53,496 bases of DNA, taken from positions 1 to 53,496 of the forward strand of contig CAJXOW010000021.1 of assembly GCA_913057825.1 (NCBI GenBank), read 5' to 3'. This stretch comes from an uncultured Balneolaceae bacterium. GTDB lineage: Bacteria > Bacteroidota > Rhodothermia > Balneolales > Balneolaceae. Shown here piece after piece: positions 1-9,124 of the stretch; position 1 is the first letter of the stretch; each line of letters starts with the position of its first letter. Both the position numbers and the translations under genes were made by a program. The notes beneath the pieces were generated by a model. The model saw nothing but the letters and a program-made list of their open reading frames with translations. It had not been told where the DNA came from and made no database searches.

Positions 1-1275
1 AATCATGACATCAAAGAAGAAAAGTTCTACCAAAACGAGGTATTGGTGGAAGCCGCCCGAAACGCGCGCGAGTCAAATAACAAAGTCCATCTGATGGGAC
101 TCTTTTCGGACGGTGGGGTACATAGTCATTACGAGCACCTCTTCGCGCTTTTGAAGCTTATGGATCAGCAAAATGTTGAGGACGTTTTTGTCCATGCATT
201 CACCGACGGACGGGATACCTCGCCAACGGCCGGAGTTGATTATGTAAGCCACTTCATAGAAAAAGCCGAGGAAATCGGCAAAGGGAAACTGGCCTCCATT
301 GTCGGTCGCTATTTTGCCATGGATCGCGATGAACGATGGGAGCGAACACAAAAGGCGTATGACCTGCTGGTTCACGGGAAAGGAACCGAATTCGAAGACG
401 GTACCCGGGCCCTGCAGCACTGGTATGAAAAAGAAATTACCGATGAATTTATTGAGCCGTCGCTTATAGACTCGTCCGACAGATCACGAATCGAGCCGGG
501 CGACACCATTATCTTTTTCAATATTCGAGGCGATCGTGCCCGACAGATCACCCGCGCTTTTAAAGAAGAGGGATTCGACAAATTCCCCGTTGAGGAGAAT
601 ATGGACTTGCACTATGTCAGCTTTACCTCCTATGACGAGACCTTTACCAACGTTCACGTAGCCTATCCCCCGCTCGATCTGCCCAATACCCTGGGAGAAG
701 TCATCAGCGGCGAGGGCTTAAAACAACTCCGGATCGCCGAAACCGAAAAATATCCCCATGTCACCTATTTCTTTAACGGGGGAGAAGAAAAGCCCAACGA
801 GGGAGAAGAACGGATAATGGTCCCCAGCCCCAAAGTCGCCACCTACGACCTGCAGCCCGAAATGAGTGCTATTGAGGTGACCGACCGCCTGGTGGAACAA
901 CTGGAGACGGAAAAATTCGAATTTGTCGTATTGAACTATGCCAATCCCGACATGGTCGGACACACCGGGGATATGGATGCTGCTATCAAAGCGGTTGAGA
1001 CCATCGACCGGCAGTTGAAGCGCGTGGTAGAAACCGGCCGGGCCCACGATTACAAAATGGTGATCATCGCCGACCACGGCAATGCCGATCGGATGCAGTA
1101 CGAAGATGGCAGTCCGCACACCGCCCACACCATGGCCCTGACTCCCTGTATCATCATCGGCGAAGAAGGACTCGAAAAAGTAAAAGACGGCAAGCTCGGC
1201 GACATCGCTCCCACCTTGTTGAAGCTGATGGACATCGAAGTACCCGAAGAGATGACCGGGGAAGCGCTTATTTAG
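1..1275 (+). CDS. gpmI: 2,3-bisphosphoglycerate-independent phosphoglycerate mutase, 5'-partial
   Basis: Glycolytic/gluconeogenic enzyme that interconverts 3- and 2-phosphoglycerate using two Mn ions in the cytoplasm. The frame is open from base 1, so the true start lies upstream; a TTG at 43 is internal. Visible family blocks are DGGVHSH, TDGRDTSP, GRYFAMDRDERW, NYANPDMVGHTG and the metal-binding ADHGNAD followed by PHTAHT near the C-terminus. About 424 residues are present against roughly 510 in the family, so the N-terminal part with the catalytic phospho-serine is outside the window. It is followed by an AT-heptamer hairpin element and then clpC on the same strand. The function is certain from the motifs; only the 5' end is missing. 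Confidence 0.97.
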   Translation, partial: NHDIKEEKFYQNEVLVEAARNARESNNKVHLMGLFSDGGVHSHYEHLFALLKLMDQQNVEDVFVHAFTDGRDTSPTAGVDYVSHFIEKAEEIGKGKLASIVGRYFAMDRDERWERTQKAYDLLVHGKGTEFEDGTRALQHWYEKEITDEFIEPSLIDSSDRSRIEPGDTIIFFNIRGDRARQITRAFKEEGFDKFPVEENMDLHYVSFTSYDETFTNVHVAYPPLDLPNTLGEVISGEGLKQLRIAETEKYPHVTYFFNGGEEKPNEGEERIMVPSPKVATYDLQPEMSAIEVTDRLVEQLETEKFEFVVLNYANPDMVGHTGDMDAAIKAVETIDRQLKRVVETGRAHDYKMVIIADHGNADRMQYEDGSPHTAHTMALTPCIIIGEEGLEKVKDGKLGDIAPTLLKLMDIEVPEEMTGEALI

Positions 1276-1340
1276 CATCGGACGCTTTCTATCAGATTGA
1301 TGGCTCTAAAGCAATTTAGTACTGTAAGTCATCTCTTCGT

Positions 1341-1527
1341 GATTGATGATTTATGATTAATAATTAATGATTATTGGGATTTGCAAGTCTTTTTTAAATT
1401 GCCCTATACAAGTGCAAGATAGTATTTGCAGGCAGTCCTATTAATGTTATTCATTTCAGTTTATACATAATTAATAATAGGCCCGTTCTGATAAATCATT
1501 AATCATCCATCATAAATCATCAATCAA
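1341..1527. repeat. Inverted heptamer-armed element, GATNNAT type
   Basis: The left arm at 1341-1374 is tandem GATNNAT heptamers (gattgat, gatttat, gattaat, aattaat). The right arm at 1491-1527 is the inverted counterpart. The core is 116 bp and has no ORF. It fills the gpmI-clpC gap. The sequence from 1528 to 1748 is the AT-rich clpC leader, in which I recognise no specific site. Confidence 0.85.
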
Positions 1528-1748
1528 AATTTCTCTAAGCATTATTTTTTAATACATTACAATGTAGTGGATTCGGGTCGGATTGATTTGCTTTGGATGA
1601 TGGATTCGCGTCAAGGTTATTGGAGGGGAATTTAAAAGCGATCACACTAAGGCGAGGTTCGTTTCGTTCATTAGGGTGAAACAAAGCAACCGAGTACTCG
1701 TTATATCACAAAATTTCTTACTAATTAACTGAATCCAGATTTATCAGC

Positions 1749-4442
1749 ATGGAGGGAAATTTTTCCAGCAAGGTCCGAGATGTCATACAGTTCAGTCGTG
1801 AAGAAGCATTGCGACTGGGACATGATTATATTGGTACCGAACACTTAATACTAGGGATCGTACGCCTGGGCGACGGTATAGCAATCAAAATTTTGAAAAA
1901 CCTGGAGTGCGATCTTTATAAACTGAAAAAAACCGTTGAAGATACGGTACGCGGCACCGGTGGATCGGTTACGGTCGGGAATATCCCCCTAACCAAACAG
2001 GCCGAAAAAGTGCTGCGGATCACCTATCTGGAAGCGAAACTTTACAAAAGTGATACCATCGGTACCGAACATTTGCTGCTCTCCCTGCTGCGTGATGATG
2101 AAAACATTGCAGCGCAGATTTTACAACAATTCAACGTAACGTACGACTCAGTACGCGAGGAACTTGATATGATTATATCAGGTAAATCCAACAAAGACGA
2201 CACTCCCAAAGACTCAAGATCAACGCAAGCCAGTATGTCTTCATCTTCTAAAAGTGGAGGATCCAAATCCTCCGGTTCCGGCAGCTCCAGAGAAAAGAAA
2301 ATGGAAAAATCAAAAACGCCAGTACTCGACAACTTCGGCCGCGATTTGACGAACCTGGCCGAAGAAGATAAGCTCGATCCCATCGTGGGACGAGACAAGG
2401 AAATTGAGCGTGTGGCCCAGATTCTAAGCCGACGCAAGAAGAACAACCCGGTGCTTATCGGTGAACCGGGCGTCGGTAAAACGGCCATTGCCGAAGGTCT
2501 GGCCACGCGAATTGTAAAGCGCAAGGTATCGCGTGTCCTATATGATAAACGGATTGTCGCTCTTGATCTCGCTGCGCTGGTAGCCGGTACCAAGTACCGC
2601 GGACAGTTTGAAGAACGTATGAAAGCGGTCATGGGCGAGCTGGAAAAAACCGACAATGTCATCCTGTTTATCGACGAGCTTCACACGATCGTGGGAGCCG
2701 GAGGCGCCAGCGGTTCACTGGACGCTTCCAATATGCTGAAACCGGCCCTGGCTCGCGGTGACGTGCAGGCGATCGGGGCGACCACGCTGAACGAATACCG
2801 GCAGTATATCGAGAAAGACGGTGCCCTCGAGCGGCGGTTCCAGAAAGTGATGGTGGATCCGACCACGCCCGAAGAAACGAGAGAAATTCTCAGCCAGATC
2901 AAAGGAAAGTATGAGAAACATCACAGCGTGCAGTATTCGGACAAAGCGATCGAATCATGCGTCAAACTCACCGACCGCTATGTGACTGATCACTTCCTGC
3001 CCGACAAGGCGATTGATGCGATGGACGAGGCCGGTGCCCGCGTGCATCTTTCCAATATCAACGTTCCGCAGCATATCATCGATCTCGAGGAACAGATCGA
3101 GAAAACGAGCGCCGAGAAAAATTCCATGGTCAAAAAGCAGCGTTTTGAGGAAGCAGCCCGGTTGCGGGATAAAGAAAAGCGACTCATCGAGGACCTCGAG
3201 GATGCCCAGGAAGAGTGGGAAAAAGAAAGCCAGAATATCGTTTACGATGTGGAAGAGGAAGACGTAGCCCACGTGGTTTCGATGATGAGCGGCGTTCCGG
3301 TCAACAAGATTACGCAGACCGAGAGCAAGAAACTCAAAAACATGCAGAACGAGCTCTCCCAGCAAATCATCGGACAGAGTGAAGCCGTCGAAAAACTATC
3401 AAAAGCGATCAAGCGAACCCGTGCCGGACTGAAAGATCCATCCCGACCGATCGGTTCCTTTATCTTCCTCGGTCCCACCGGGGTGGGTAAGACGGAAATG
3501 GCGAAAGTGCTTTCGCAATACCTGTTCGACACCGAGGAATCGCTGATTCGAATCGACATGAGTGAGTACATGGAGAAATTCTCCGTGTCACGACTCGTCG
3601 GAGCTCCTCCGGGATATGTGGGCTACGAAGAAGGTGGAACACTGACCGAGAAAGTCCGCCGCAAGCCCTACAGCGTTGTTCTGCTCGACGAGATCGAGAA
3701 AGCACACCAGGATGTATTCAATATCCTGCTGCAGGTGCTTGACGACGGAATTCTGACCGACAGCCTCGGTCGCCGGGTCGACTTCCGCAATACCATTATT
3801 ATCATGACCTCGAACATCGGTGCCCGGGATATCCGCAATATGGGACAAGGCATCGGTTTCGACTCCGGGGAGCAGACCTTCGACTACGCCAAGATGAAGT
3901 CGACCGTTCAGGATGCATTGAAGAAGGTCTTCAATCCTGAATTCCTGAACCGCATCGACGACGTCATCACCTTCCGTCCACTCGAAAAAGAAGACATCTT
4001 CAAGATCATCGATCTGCAGGTCGAAGATCTCTTTAAACGCATCGAGGAAAGCGGATATAAAGTTGAAATCACTGATGGTGCCAAAGAGTACTTGACCGAA
4101 AAAGGTTTCGATCAGAAATATGGTGCCCGTCCCCTGCAGCGTGCCATCCAGAAGTATGTGGAAGATCCGCTGGCCGAGGAATTCCTCGACGGCGATCATC
4201 CTGAAGGTTCGACCGTGCGCATCAAGATGAACAAGTCGCGCGACGCTCTGACCTTCGACTGGTACGAACCGGAAATCTCCGAACAGGAGGACCAGGATGA
4301 CGACGAAGACGATTCCAGTCAGAAAAGCAAGTCGAGCGAATCGTCCTCCGACAGCCCGGATACGTCAACGGGCAGTGCGGGAGGTACCTCCAGTTCCGGG
4401 ACCGGTAAAGAGGAAACTTCATCGGCTTCTAAACAAGCTTAA
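1749..4442 (+). CDS. clpC: ATP-dependent Clp protease ATP-binding subunit ClpC
   Basis: An 897-residue Hsp100 unfoldase that feeds substrates to ClpP. The N-terminal double Clp-N repeat (about residues 1-145) is followed by a Ser/Gly-rich linker, then AAA1 with Walker A GEPGVGKT at 238-245 and FIDELHT Walker B. A UVR-type coiled coil follows (around [17 protein letters not shown]), which marks ClpC rather than ClpA or ClpB. AAA2 has GPTGVGKT at 575-582, and a D2-small domain follows. The last ~60 residues are an unusual acidic then Ser/Thr-rich tail. The ATG at 1749 gives the canonical ClpC N-terminus. It is probably transcribed alone: a hairpin element lies upstream and a strong terminator directly follows the stop. 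Confidence 0.97.
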   Translation: MEGNFSSKVRDVIQFSREEALRLGHDYIGTEHLILGIVRLGDGIAIKILKNLECDLYKLKKTVEDTVRGTGGSVTVGNIPLTKQAEKVLRITYLEAKLYKSDTIGTEHLLLSLLRDDENIAAQILQQFNVTYDSVREELDMIISGKSNKDDTPKDSRSTQASMSSSSKSGGSKSSGSGSSREKKMEKSKTPVLDNFGRDLTNLAEEDKLDPIVGRDKEIERVAQILSRRKKNNPVLIGEPGVGKTAIAEGLATRIVKRKVSRVLYDKRIVALDLAALVAGTKYRGQFEERMKAVMGELEKTDNVILFIDELHTIVGAGGASGSLDASNMLKPALARGDVQAIGATTLNEYRQYIEKDGALERRFQKVMVDPTTPEETREILSQIKGKYEKHHSVQYSDKAIESCVKLTDRYVTDHFLPDKAIDAMDEAGARVHLSNINVPQHIIDLEEQIEKTSAEKNSMVKKQRFEEAARLRDKEKRLIEDLEDAQEEWEKESQNIVYDVEEEDVAHVVSMMSGVPVNKITQTESKKLKNMQNELSQQIIGQSEAVEKLSKAIKRTRAGLKDPSRPIGSFIFLGPTGVGKTEMAKVLSQYLFDTEESLIRIDMSEYMEKFSVSRLVGAPPGYVGYEEGGTLTEKVRRKPYSVVLLDEIEKAHQDVFNILLQVLDDGILTDSLGRRVDFRNTIIIMTSNIGARDIRNMGQGIGFDSGEQTFDYAKMKSTVQDALKKVFNPEFLNRIDDVITFRPLEKEDIFKIIDLQVEDLFKRIEESGYKVEITDGAKEYLTEKGFDQKYGARPLQRAIQKYVEDPLAEEFLDGDHPEGSTVRIKMNKSRDALTFDWYEPEISEQEDQDDDEDDSSQKSKSSESSSDSPDTSTGSAGGTSSSGTGKEETSSASKQA

Positions 4443-4443
4443 C

Positions 4444-4480
4444 AAAATAAAAAAGCCCCGGTTCGGGGCTTTTTTATTTT
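4444..4480 (+). terminator. Intrinsic terminator of clpC
   Basis: A perfect inverted repeat (aaaaaagccccg / cggggctttttt, extended by flanking A/T) starts two bases after the clpC stop and ends in a T-rich run. It can act in both directions. Confidence 0.92.
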
Positions 4481-4482
4481 GT

Positions 4483-4540
4483 GCTCGAGGCTGGAAGTTC
4501 GAGGCTCGAGGCTTATTCGAGACTTCTAACGTGTTGTGTA
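4483..4540. repeat. Solitary GCTNNAR heptamer arm with conserved tip
   Basis: Heptamers gctcgag, gctggaa, gttcgag, gctcgag start immediately after the terminator T-tract. They are followed by the tip attcgagacttctaacgtg...tgtatac, shared with other GC-heptamer elements (35506, 47472). No clear inverted partner is visible; the stretch 4541-4766 otherwise shows only a degenerate ctggctt/ccagctt patch around 4640-4665. Confidence 0.6.
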
Positions 4541-4766
4541 TACTTTCACTTCTTTTCTTTTGCTTACTTCACCCTTCCTTTGCCTATCACTACCTTATTG
4601 CTGCATAATTTTTGTAGTCGGGGTGAAAAGGTATCGGCCTTCTGGCTTCTCCTGCCAGCTTTATCTTAAGTAACTCAACCGCTTGATAGTTTTAATGGAT
4701 CGTTTGCAAGGTAGCAGTGCTGCAAGACTAAATTCTTGATCCTACCTGCAAGTTATAGAAAAAACT

Positions 4767-5897
4767 TTAAAAATTGGCCTTGATATTTAGTTGTTTGCTG
4801 GTGCCTTTCAGGAGATAGGTATTGGGGGTTTTTCGCGTAAATCCCGGAGTGAGTTTGGGATGAAGACCCAGAGTGCCGGACCACTCTTTTGAGGTTATTT
4901 CTCTTTTTTCCAGGTGGATAGCGTGGACCTGTACGTTGTTGAGTCTTTTTCCGGATGGGTTTGGTCGGCCTGTCAGGGCAATTATGAGATGATCGGACGA
5001 GAAATAGTCGGCATGTACCACGTTGGAGCGAAAGCTTGTGCTTCCCAACTTCTCCCCTGAAATCAGGTCGTATGCCAGGGCTCGTTGTTCGGAATACACC
5101 AACAGGGTTTGCGCACTTTCAGAAAGGGTAAAATCCTGGATGGCATCTTCGAATTGCATCGACGAAAGTTGGTTTCCGAATCGATCATACACCAACAATG
5201 CTCGATTCGTACCCTCTTTGACAGTTAATAACCCGATAAACTGTCCGTTGGCTGTGACTTTCAGTGACTCAATCAGCCGGTCGCTACTGGAAAAAAATGT
5301 CATGAGATTTCCATTAGACTGAGTGATATGAGCCCGCGATCCCTCCCCTCCATTCAACACGATTTTCGGGTTATACAGCACGACGGTCTGTCCTGCGAGA
5401 TCTGATGCCAATTTGGAAATCGACTCTCCGCCTTCACTACCTGTCACGCTCGAATAGATGGCTTGCCGCTTTCCCAGGGCATTATAAAAAGCAAACCGAC
5501 CGATATTTTGTCGGATTATGCTCTGACCATTGCTAAAGGGGTAGATAGCTAAAGAAGGATCAGAAGCTTCCATCCCCGACGGACTGTAAGCCGCAAGGGT
5601 ATCAGCCCGCTGATCCAATACTAATGCCGGAGAATTTTCAAACGATCGTTGAAGCATACCGAGCGTCGTGATGTCGGGCGATATCCCATAGGATAAAAAA
5701 CCCGAAAACTGTCGGTCGCTTCCGAGATACTTTACCACATTTTCACGAAGTAAAACCGACTGGTCTCCCAATTGAAAGACCGTCGGGCCGTGATCATTCG
5801 TCTGGTTCGTGACCGAAATTTGCAGGGATTGGGCTTGTACCGGTGAGACAATCACGACAGAGATAATGAACAGGAAAAAACTTCTTATAAAACGCAT
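4767..5897 (-). CDS. Secreted beta-propeller-like protein of unknown function
   Basis: The open frame extends to 5975, but the start at 5897 is preferred because it puts a clean signal peptide at the N-terminus (MRFIRSFFLFIISVVIVSP, cleaved after AQA). The mature ~350 residues contain recurring strand-turn segments (LLVYDRFGNQL, QRALAYDLISGEKLGS, HLIIALTGRPNPSGKR) that resemble the repeated blades of a WD40/PQQ-type propeller. I do not recognise a named family. It stands alone between the clpC terminator region and a low-content gap. The reading as an exported sensor-like propeller is inference. Confidence 0.6.
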   Translation of the reverse strand: MRFIRSFFLFIISVVIVSPVQAQSLQISVTNQTNDHGPTVFQLGDQSVLLRENVVKYLGSDRQFSGFLSYGISPDITTLGMLQRSFENSPALVLDQRADTLAAYSPSGMEASDPSLAIYPFSNGQSIIRQNIGRFAFYNALGKRQAIYSSVTGSEGGESISKLASDLAGQTVVLYNPKIVLNGGEGSRAHITQSNGNLMTFFSSSDRLIESLKVTANGQFIGLLTVKEGTNRALLVYDRFGNQLSSMQFEDAIQDFTLSESAQTLLVYSEQRALAYDLISGEKLGSTSFRSNVVHADYFSSDHLIIALTGRPNPSGKRLNNVQVHAIHLEKREITSKEWSGTLGLHPKLTPGFTRKTPNTYLLKGTSKQLNIKANF

Positions 5898-6134
5898 AAC
5901 AGATGATGGGTCGGTCAAATTGAACGTTAACGAAGTAAATTCAGATAAAGCGATTAGTATATTATTCCATTTCAAGAATGCTTGACGGGGACCGGCAGCG
6001 ATTCCGAGGCATTAAAATCACCCGGTTCGATCGAACCTATGATCCCGTTGATAAAGGGCAACTTTCCTGTACCAACGTTGCATCATGAAGAAGAGTCCGA
6101 CCGGGGACCGTCCTCCGATTTTTAAAACTACCTT

Positions 6135-6347
6135 TCAAGATAATTTTGACCTACAAAATAACAGATTATCCGGTCTCTGAAAGTATTGTTTCACTTTCTG
6201 CGCATTTCTGAGAAAGATCCCCGGCAAAAATGAATTTTGCTTCTTAACCATCCTGGATTTACCGCACATCAAACAACGATATTCGAATCGAGCTGAAAGT
6301 ACATTTCCATTTTGACCCGGGTTGGTGTATCTCGCCGTGACATTCAA
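6135..6347 (-). CDS. Possible small Cys-containing protein, doubtful
   Basis: A 70-residue frame with a basic C-terminal half and a CLMCGKS pair of cysteines, in the otherwise empty stretch 5976-6466. Nothing else supports it: no recognised family, and neighbours face both ways. It may be a chance ORF or the remnant of a zinc-ribbon protein. No other signal was seen in this gap. Confidence 0.2.
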   Translation of the reverse strand: MNVTARYTNPGQNGNVLSARFEYRCLMCGKSRMVKKQNSFLPGIFLRNAQKVKQYFQRPDNLLFCRSKLS

Positions 6348-6466
6348 AAATGTTTCCAGCCCCCTGGCTTAAATTCAATGTTGAAGATCACTATTATTTT
6401 ATCTATCGTAAAATCGCTTGTGACGAACAGGCGCGGCGGAACTAACTTCAATTACTGATTTGACCT

Positions 6467-7420
6467 ATGCTTTTTTCCATTATCATACCGGTATATAATC
6501 GTCCCAACGAAGTGCGGGAACTATTGGACAGTTTAAGCAAGCAGAACCGGAAGAATTTTGAAATCGTCATCGTTGACGATGGGTCCGAGGAGTCCAGCGA
6601 ACCGGTTGTGAAAGAGTTTAACGATCGGTTGGACATCAAATACTACTGGAAAGAAAACACCGGGGCCGGACTGACTCGCAACTACGGAGCTAAGCGCGCC
6701 GAGGGTGAATGGCTGTTATTTTTTGATTCCGACTGCATTATTCCCCCCGATTACTTTGATAAAGTGGAAGAATTCCTGGAAGAAAATCCCGATGTCGACT
6801 TTTACGGCGGACCGGATCGCGCGACGAAGGATTTCAATGTCTTGCAGCGGGCGATCAGCTATTCGATGACCTCTTTCTTTACGACGGGAGGCATTCGCAA
6901 CCGGGAGAAAAATTTAAGCAAATATGAGCCGCGCAGTTTTAATCTCGGCGTGAAATACGATGCCTATTTTGATATCGGCGGCTTCCCCAAAACGCGCCTC
7001 GGCGAGGATATTATTTTCAGTTTGAGGCTTTACGACGCCGGCTACAGGGCCCGAATGATCAAAGACGCGTTTGTCTACCACAAGCGACGCACCAACCTGA
7101 AAGCGTTCTTCAAGCAGGTAATTAACTTTGGCGTAGGCCGTATCAACATCACGACGTACTTTCCGGATTCTCTCAAAATGGTCCATGCACTACCCTCCTG
7201 CTTTACCGTATATTCCGTGGGATCGGTTCTGATTGCCCCCTATACCACTTGGCCGCTCGGGCTGCTCCTACTGTGGATGGCGTTCATTTTCAGCGACTCC
7301 TTGATCAAAAACAAGAAACTGTCGGTCGCCGGCCTCTCGATCGTCACGTCTTTCACCCAGCTCTTCGCCTACGGACTTGGCTTCATTCTCGGGGTGCTTG
7401 GACGACGTTCCCGGATTTGA
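6467..7420 (+). CDS. Family 2 glycosyltransferase, membrane associated
   Basis: A 317-residue GT-A fold transferase. PVYN lies at residues 8-11, the nucleotide-binding VDDGS at 36-40 and the metal-binding DSD at 87-89. The GED acceptor/base motif is at 179-181, and a QxxRW-like region (FKQVINFGVGR) follows. The last ~80 residues are mostly hydrophobic (two or three helices), so it probably works at the inner face of the membrane on a lipid- or surface-glycan acceptor. The donor sugar cannot be read from sequence. The ATG at 6467 gives the exact GT2 N-terminus (MLFSIIIPVYN). It is monocistronic; a composite hairpin element starts 16 bp after the stop. Confidence 0.88.
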   Translation: MLFSIIIPVYNRPNEVRELLDSLSKQNRKNFEIVIVDDGSEESSEPVVKEFNDRLDIKYYWKENTGAGLTRNYGAKRAEGEWLLFFDSDCIIPPDYFDKVEEFLEENPDVDFYGGPDRATKDFNVLQRAISYSMTSFFTTGGIRNREKNLSKYEPRSFNLGVKYDAYFDIGGFPKTRLGEDIIFSLRLYDAGYRARMIKDAFVYHKRRTNLKAFFKQVINFGVGRINITTYFPDSLKMVHALPSCFTVYSVGSVLIAPYTTWPLGLLLLWMAFIFSDSLIKNKKLSVAGLSIVTSFTQLFAYGLGFILGVLGRRSRI

Positions 7421-7435
7421 CGTTTGGTGCCATTT

Positions 7436-7648
7436 GCAGCCGGGAGACACGCCCCTGTGGGGGAAATTTTAACATAACGCGGTTTTGGGGGTGGCCTTTC
7501 GGCGGGAGACACGCCCCCGCGGGAAAAATTTTAACATAACACGGTTCCGAGAGGCATTCATTGGTTCTAAAACATTCCCTTCCCAGGTTGTAGCTTTCAG
7601 CTTTCCTGTTCAGAAAATTTCTCCCGCGGGGACGTGTCTCCCGGCTGC
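7436..7648. repeat. GC-rich hairpin element with duplicated left arm
   Basis: Left-arm copies lie at 7436-7482 and 7501-7545; both read gggagacacgccc... and end in the tip ttttaacataacRcgg. The single right arm at 7611-7648 is inverted (cccgcggggacgtgtctccc) and has the opposite tip cctgttcagaaaattt. The outermost gcag of the right arm matches only copy 1, and its ccgcggg part matches copy 2 better. Confidence 0.75.
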
Positions 7649-7792
7649 ATGACTTCTCTTGCCTTTCACCTGACTTTGATAAACTCTTAGTCATTTTGAT
7701 CATCTTTATACCAACTACCTCACTAAAATCACTTTTGGATTTCGCAATCATGCATTACGAAGCCTGCATCTCTAACCCCGTCATCCTATAAA

Positions 7793-7943
7793 ATTCCAGC
7801 GCTACACGTGCTTTCGGGGGGAAATTTTCTGAACAGGAAAAAAGTTGAAGCAGCCTGCATATATGAATGTTTTATTCCCATTAAGTCCACCCCATAACGC
7901 GTTATGTTAAAATTTTCCCCGAAAGCACGTGTAGCGCTGGAAT
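7793..7943. repeat. GC-rich hairpin element, 27-bp perfect arms
   Basis: Arms 7793-7819 and 7917-7943 are perfectly complementary over 27 bp (attccagcgctacacgtg...). The tips ttctgaacaggaaa (left) and cataacgcgttatgttaaaatttt (right) are those of the 7436 element in opposite orientation. No ORF is present. Confidence 0.85.
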
Positions 7944-8025
7944 GATTCGAGAGTAAGATATAGATAAATTTGAAGTTTCCATTGATTTGAGCGAATAAGA
8001 GTCCTATATTTGTCCATTCCTTAAT

Positions 8026-8099
8026 CGGGGCGTAGCGCAGCCCGGTAGCGCTCTTGCTTTGGGAGCAAGAAGTCGCCGGTTCAAATCCGGCCGCCCCGA
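8026..8099 (+). tRNA. tRNA-Pro (TGG)
   Basis: Cloverleaf with acceptor cggggcg/cgccccg and anticodon stem cttgc/gcaag around loop tttggga, so the anticodon is TGG. The T arm is ccggttcaaatccgg. CCA is not encoded. First gene of a tRNA cluster. Confidence 0.95.
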
Positions 8100-8104
8100 C
8101 ATTT

Positions 8105-8138
8105 TAACCCCTCCAGATAATTGTTCTGGCGGGGTTTA
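8105..8138 (+). terminator. Terminator-like hairpin after tRNA-Pro
   Basis: The stem aacccc plus ccaga pairs with tctgg plus ggggtt, followed by a T-rich stretch (tatttttacc). It probably ends the tRNA-Pro transcript or serves as a processing hairpin. Confidence 0.6.
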
Positions 8139-8287
8139 TTTTTACCTTTGTTGGAGTTGACGGTTTAGTGATAAGTCCTTACATTTGGAGCTGCGATGTG
8201 AAAGATTTATTGAGTGTTTTTGTTCGTTCAAATACTGTAGCTGACAAGCCCGGCAGCAGCAAGGCTTTTTCCAGGTAAAATATACAA

Positions 8288-8361
8288 GCGCCCGTAGCTC
8301 AACTGGATAGAGCAGCGGCCTTCTAAGCCGCAGGCTACAGGTTCGATTCCTGTCGGGCGTA
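8288..8361 (+). tRNA. tRNA-Arg (TCT)
   Basis: Acceptor gcgcccg/cgggcgt (terminal G-T pair) and anticodon stem gcggc/gccgc around cttctaa give anticodon TCT. The T arm is caggttcgattcctg. CCA is not encoded. Confidence 0.93.
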
Positions 8362-8413
8362 CAGCCGTTCAGGGTACACAATATTTTTTGATTATCTGCA
8401 TTGTAATGTACCG

Positions 8414-8484
8414 GGCGACGTGGCCGAGGGGCTAGGCAGAGGACTGCAAATCCTCGTACGGCGGTTCGAATCCGCCCGTCGCCT
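8414..8484 (+). tRNA. tRNA-Cys (GCA)
   Basis: Acceptor ggcgacg/cgtcgcc with U discriminator, as is usual for Cys. Anticodon loop ctgcaaa gives GCA. T arm gcggttcgaatccgc. Length 71 nt; CCA is not encoded. Confidence 0.94.
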
Positions 8485-8560
8485 CATTTCTCTGAATGAT
8501 CATTGACATATTGCAAACTATTTCTTATTAAGGAACGCATTCATTGCATATTGTTTACAT

Positions 8561-8635
8561 GCCGCGTTCGTCTAGCCTGGCCTAGGACACTGCTTTTTCA
8601 TGGCAGCGACACGGGTTCGAATCCCGTACGCGGTA
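8561..8635 (+). tRNA. tRNA-Glu (TTC), copy 1
   Basis: Acceptor gccgcgt/acgcggt and anticodon stem ctgct/ggcag around loop ttttcat give TTC. It differs from the copy at 9011 at the two ends of the anticodon loop and one T-loop base. A terminator hairpin follows three bases later. Confidence 0.93.
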
Positions 8636-8637
8636 CT

Positions 8638-8672
8638 AAAAAAAGTGCCCGTTCAAAGCGGGCACTTTTTTT
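8638..8672 (+). terminator. Terminator after tRNA-Glu copy 1
   Basis: Perfect stem aaaaaaagtgcccg / cgggcacttttttt with a 7-nt loop. The T-tract runs directly into the heptamer arm of the next element. Confidence 0.92.
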
Positions 8673-8673
8673 G

Positions 8674-8779
8674 CTCGAGGCTGGAGGCTGGAAGCTCGAG
8701 GCAGAACGTAGTTTTTGCTGGCTACAAAATAGATTAGCAATGTTCTGCCTTCAACTTTGAGCTTTCAGCTTTCAGCTTT
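8674..8779. repeat. Hybrid heptamer element with GCTNNAR and GCTNAAA arms
   Basis: The left arm 8674-8708 is gctcgag, gctggag, gctggaa, gctcgag, gcagaac. The right arm 8741-8779 inverted reads gctgaaa, gctgaaa, gctcaaa, gttgaag, gcagaac. The inner gcagaac/gttctgc pairs perfectly, whereas the outer units differ only in the variable bases of the heptamer. The core is about 32 bp, with no ORF. Confidence 0.7.
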
Positions 8780-8854
8780 TATCTTATTGGTCATTAGCAC
8801 GAATACAGTCACATTTTTTGTTCAAGCGAAGCATGCAACTACCGCTCCCCTCAT

Positions 8855-8929
8855 GGAGCCTGTAGCTCAGTCGGTTAGAGCGCCAGGTTGTGGCCCTGGA
8901 GGCCGTGGGTTCAAATCCCATCAGGCTCC
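8855..8929 (+). tRNA. tRNA-His (GTG)
   Basis: Encoded G-1 at 8855 opposite C73 at 8929, then acceptor gagcctg/caggctc. Anticodon stem ccagg/cctgg around ttgtggc gives GTG. The G-1:C73 pair is the histidine identity element. Confidence 0.95.
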
Positions 8930-9010
8930 CTCTTTTTTCCCTTTGAAATTTAAATAAACCGTCGTATCTTATCTGCCGTTTTAGAAAACTTAACGGTAAG
9001 ATACACACAT

Positions 9011-9085
9011 GCCGCGTTCGTCTAGCCTGGCCTAGGACACTGCTCTTTCAAGGCAGCGACACGGGTTCAAATCCCGTACGCGGTA
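9011..9085 (+). tRNA. tRNA-Glu (TTC), copy 2
   Basis: Near copy of the gene at 8561 with loop ctttcaa (canonical C32) and T loop gttcaaatc. The anticodon is again TTC. It is followed at once by its own terminator. Confidence 0.94.
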
Positions 9086-9088
9086 CGA

Positions 9089-9123
9089 CTAAAAAAGGCC
9101 CGCTCGATGCGGGCCTTTTTTAG
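9089..9123 (+). terminator. Terminator after tRNA-Glu copy 2
   Basis: Perfect stem ctaaaaaaggcccgc / gcgggccttttttag with a 5-nt loop. A GC-heptamer arm begins two bases downstream. Confidence 0.92.
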
Positions 9124-9124
9124 T

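Noticed and set aside
718..1278. Antisense 186-residue ORF in gpmI, and similar long shadows at 2042-2662, 3588-4199, 10672-11325, 41355-41891 and 45978-46814
   Set aside because: They lie opposite clearly coding genes, show no family motifs, and follow the codon-position bias of the genuine strand.
1528..1748. A riboswitch or CIRCE-like operator upstream of clpC
   Set aside because: I could not find a CIRCE inverted repeat or CtsR-like direct repeats in the leader.
7383..7751. 122-residue ORF over the 7436 hairpin element and an ORF at 7249-7539
   Set aside because: Translation consists mainly of inverted-repeat sequence and the end of the GT2 gene.
8142..9008. ORFs across the tRNA cluster
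   Set aside because: They translate tRNA genes and terminators.
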